A stretch of 8,004 nt of DNA from positions 1 through 8,004 of the forward strand of contig JBDUCV010000090.1 of the NCBI GenBank assembly GCA_040003255.1, given 5' to 3'. This DNA is from JBDUCV01 sp040003255. Its GTDB lineage: Bacteria; Actinomycetota; Actinomycetes; Mycobacteriales; Jatrophihabitantaceae. The position numbers were made by a program, and so were the translations under genes. Position 1 is the stretch's first letter. Each line of letters opens with the position of its first letter. Shown here one piece after another: positions 6,265-8,004 of the stretch. The notes under the pieces were generated by a model. The model had not been told where the DNA came from. It searched no databases and saw only the letters and a list, made by a program, of their open reading frames with translations.

Positions 6265-7539
6265 TTACTCGCCGACCACGCGGGACCACATCCCGGTGAA
6301 GTCGGGCAGCGTCTTCGTGGTGACGGTGATGTCGTCGATGCGCACCCCGTCGACGGCGAGTCCGATGACCGCACCGGCGGTGGCCATCCGGTGATCGGCG
6401 TACGTGCGCCACACTCCCGCATGAAGCGGACGGGGTGTGATGACCAGGCCGTCGGCGCGCTCGACGACGTCGCCGCCCAGGCGGTTGATCTCGCTCGCCA
6501 GAGCGCTGAGCCGGTCGGTCTCGTGGCCGCGCATATGCGCGATGCCGGTGAGGCGGGACGGTCCGCCGGCGAGGGCAGCGAGCGCGGCGAGCACGGTGAC
6601 CAGCTCGGTGACGTCGCGCAGGTCGGCGTCGAGGGGGGCGATCGCGCCGGTGCCGCGGACGGTGAGTCCATCGGCGCTGAGTTCGACGTCGCCGCCCATC
6701 CGGGATAGCAACTCGCGCAGGGCGTCGCCCGGCTGGGTGGTGCGGGTCGGCCAGTCGGGCACGGTCACCGCGCCGCCCGTGACGATCGCCGCGGCCAAAA
6801 ACGGCGCCGCATTGGACAGATCGGGCTCGATGACGACGTCACGTGCGGTGATCGGGCCGGGGGCGACCCGCCACGTACTGGGGCTTGGCCGGTCGACCTC
6901 GACACCGGCGGCTCGCAACATGGCGAGCGTCATCGCGACGTGGGGAAGCGAGGGCACGCTGGCATCGCCGGTATGGACGACCTCGATGCCCTTGTCGTAA
7001 CGGGCACCGGCGAGCAGCAGGCCGGAGATGAACTGCGAGGATGCCGACGCGTCGATGTGCACCCGCCCACCTGGGACGGCGCCGTGGCCCCGCACCGTAA
7101 AGGGCAGTCGCCCGCGTTCGTCGTCATCGATCGTGACCCCGAGTTGGCGAAGCCCGTCCAGCAACGCCCACATCGGCCGTTCGCGAGCCCGCTGGTCGCC
7201 GTCGAAAGTGACCTCCCCGGTGGCGAGCGCGGCTATCGGCGGGACAAAGCGCATGACGGTTCCGGCCAGACCGGTGTCAACCACCCCACCATGCAGTGGG
7301 CCGGGGGTCACCAGCCAGTCGCTGCCCTCCTCGTCGACGACCGCGCCGAGACTTGCCAGCGCGGCGACCATCAGCGCGGTGTCACGGGCATGCAGCGGGC
7401 GGCCGATCCGCGACGGCCCGTCGGCCAGCGCGGCGAGCACCAGGGCACGGTTGGTCAGCGACTTCGAGCCAGGCAATTCGACGCGGTCGTGCACGGCGGC
7501 ACGAGCGCGCGGCGCGCTCCATGGACCCAACTCGCTCAT
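6265..7539 (-). CDS. aroA: 3-phosphoshikimate 1-carboxyvinyltransferase (EPSP synthase)
   Basis: AroA joins shikimate 3-phosphate and phosphoenolpyruvate to give EPSP, the sixth step of aromatic amino acid synthesis, and is the target of glyphosate. The 424-residue product is full length. Motifs: PGSKSLTNRA (23-32) with Lys26 and Arg31 for phosphate binding, an AGTVMRF block, GDQRARERPM, SASSQFISGLLL for shikimate phosphate, RGHETDR (337-343), YADHRMA (380-386) and the final KTLPDF lysine at 409. It resembles M. tuberculosis Rv3227 as I remember it, including the AGTVMRFVPP block in place of the enterobacterial NAGTAMRP. ATG 7539 is chosen because similarity begins there; the frame is open upstream to 7878 but that part overlaps the divergent GNAT gene. 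No Shine-Dalgarno is visible. It is probably the first gene of the aroA-rsgA-MOSC run. Confidence 0.96.
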   Translation of the reverse strand: MSELGPWSAPRARAAVHDRVELPGSKSLTNRALVLAALADGPSRIGRPLHARDTALMVAALASLGAVVDEEGSDWLVTPGPLHGGVVDTGLAGTVMRFVPPIAALATGEVTFDGDQRARERPMWALLDGLRQLGVTIDDDERGRLPFTVRGHGAVPGGRVHIDASASSQFISGLLLAGARYDKGIEVVHTGDASVPSLPHVAMTLAMLRAAGVEVDRPSPSTWRVAPGPITARDVVIEPDLSNAAPFLAAAIVTGGAVTVPDWPTRTTQPGDALRELLSRMGGDVELSADGLTVRGTGAIAPLDADLRDVTELVTVLAALAALAGGPSRLTGIAHMRGHETDRLSALASEINRLGGDVVERADGLVITPRPLHAGVWRTYADHRMATAGAVIGLAVDGVRIDDITVTTKTLPDFTGMWSRVVGE

Positions 7540-7686
7540 GAGAACAGTCTGCCCGACCGGGCTGCTCGCACACCGAAACGGCACTATTCGCTCATCGCCG
7601 CTTCTTCCCGTCCCGAACTTCGCTGCTAAGCCCGGATCTGGCCGGCCGACAAGCCAAACCGGGGCTCGGTTGGGGACGATGGGTCG

Positions 7687-8004
7687 ATGCTGATCCGCGT
7701 TGAAAAGCCGTCCGACGTCCATGCGATCGCGGGTGTACACGCGGCAGCGTTCGCGCGTGACGCTCCGGCAGGCAAGGTCGTGGCCGAGGTCAGATTGGTG
7801 GACGAACTCCGAGCGGGCCCCGAGTGGCTGCCGCGCTTGTCGCTCGTAGCGGTGGACAACGACGTGGTCATCGGGCACGGGTGCTGCAGCCGCGCGACGC
7901 TCGACGCTGAGGTGCCGGGTGCTTGGGCTCGGCCCGCTGGGCGTTGCTCCCGCTCATCAGGGCCAAGGGGTCGGTTCAGCGCTGGTCTTCACGCTGCTGG
8001 GCGC
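7687..8004 (+). pseudogene. GNAT-family N-acetyltransferase, apparent frameshift, 3' end outside window
   Basis: From ATG 7687 (GGGGA at 7672-7676 upstream) the reading frame encodes a typical GNAT N-terminus: IRVEKPSDVHAIAGVHAAAF, then LVDELRAGPEWLPRLSLVAV and VIGHGCCSRATLD. After about 7917 this frame becomes unrelated, arginine-rich sequence. The expected acetyl-CoA-binding core continues in the next frame from GTG 7919: VLGLGPLGVAPAHQGQGVG, containing the Q-x-x-G-x-G pyrophosphate loop. Removing one G from the GGG at 7917-7919 would join the two halves seamlessly. Neither frame meets a stop before the window edge. Either the gene is broken or the base is a sequencing or assembly error. 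An intact protein would acetylate a small molecule or protein; the substrate is unknown. It is divergent from aroA across 147 bases, where I see no convincing promoter. Confidence 0.8.

Noticed and set aside
7540..7686. A SigR/SigH-type (GGAAT...GTT) promoter for aroA in the divergent gap
   Set aside because: The best GGAAG and GTT pair on the leftward strand is about 24 bases apart, well beyond the usual 18-19, so I do not support it.
6265..7878. A longer aroA reading frame of 537 residues starting at 7878
   Set aside because: The extra 113 residues show no EPSP synthase similarity and overlap the divergent GNAT gene antisense. The recognisable AroA N-terminus begins at ATG 7539.

Overview
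The window is a dense stretch of GC-rich chromosome with third-codon-position G/C bias and GTG/ATG starts. It looks like an actinobacterium. Several proteins read as close relatives of mycobacterial ones as I remember them (HisN like Rv3137, the aminotransferase like Rv3565, RsgA like Rv3228, AroA like Rv3227). I cannot assign a family or genus. Everything resembles core chromosome. I see no insertion sequence, phage gene, tRNA, rRNA or CRISPR array, and no gene-free stretch reaches 300 bases.

Left part (1-2289): a soxR-type [2Fe-2S] MerR-family regulator reads leftward and runs off the window. It is divergent from a two-gene rightward operon: a short-chain dehydrogenase/reductase (SDR) and, overlapping it by ATGA, a QueA-like protein. 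The 76-base divergent gap contains a MerR-style operator, a dyad centred in a 19-bp spacer between a TTGACT -35 box and a weak -10 box. The layout suggests that SoxR switches on the SDR/QueA-like pair in response to redox-active compounds.

Middle part (2290-4378): hisN (histidinol-phosphate phosphatase, the last missing step type in actinobacterial histidine synthesis) reads leftward. A class I/II PLP aminotransferase reads rightward, divergent from hisN across 112 bases.

Right part (4380-7539): a leftward run of aroA (EPSP synthase, shikimate pathway), rsgA (ribosome-assembly GTPase) and a YcbX/mARC-like MOSC protein. The genes are 6 bases apart or overlapping, so they probably form one transcript. 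The MOSC gene meets the aminotransferase tail to tail with one base between the stop codons, inside a perfect 10-bp inverted repeat.

Right edge (7687-8004): a GNAT acetyltransferase, divergent from aroA, is cut by the window end. It carries an apparent one-base frameshift just before its acetyl-CoA-binding motif.

Most of the window is housekeeping. The least explained part is the SoxR-SDR-QueA-like unit: no other queuosine gene is present, and the QueA-like protein has altered signature motifs.
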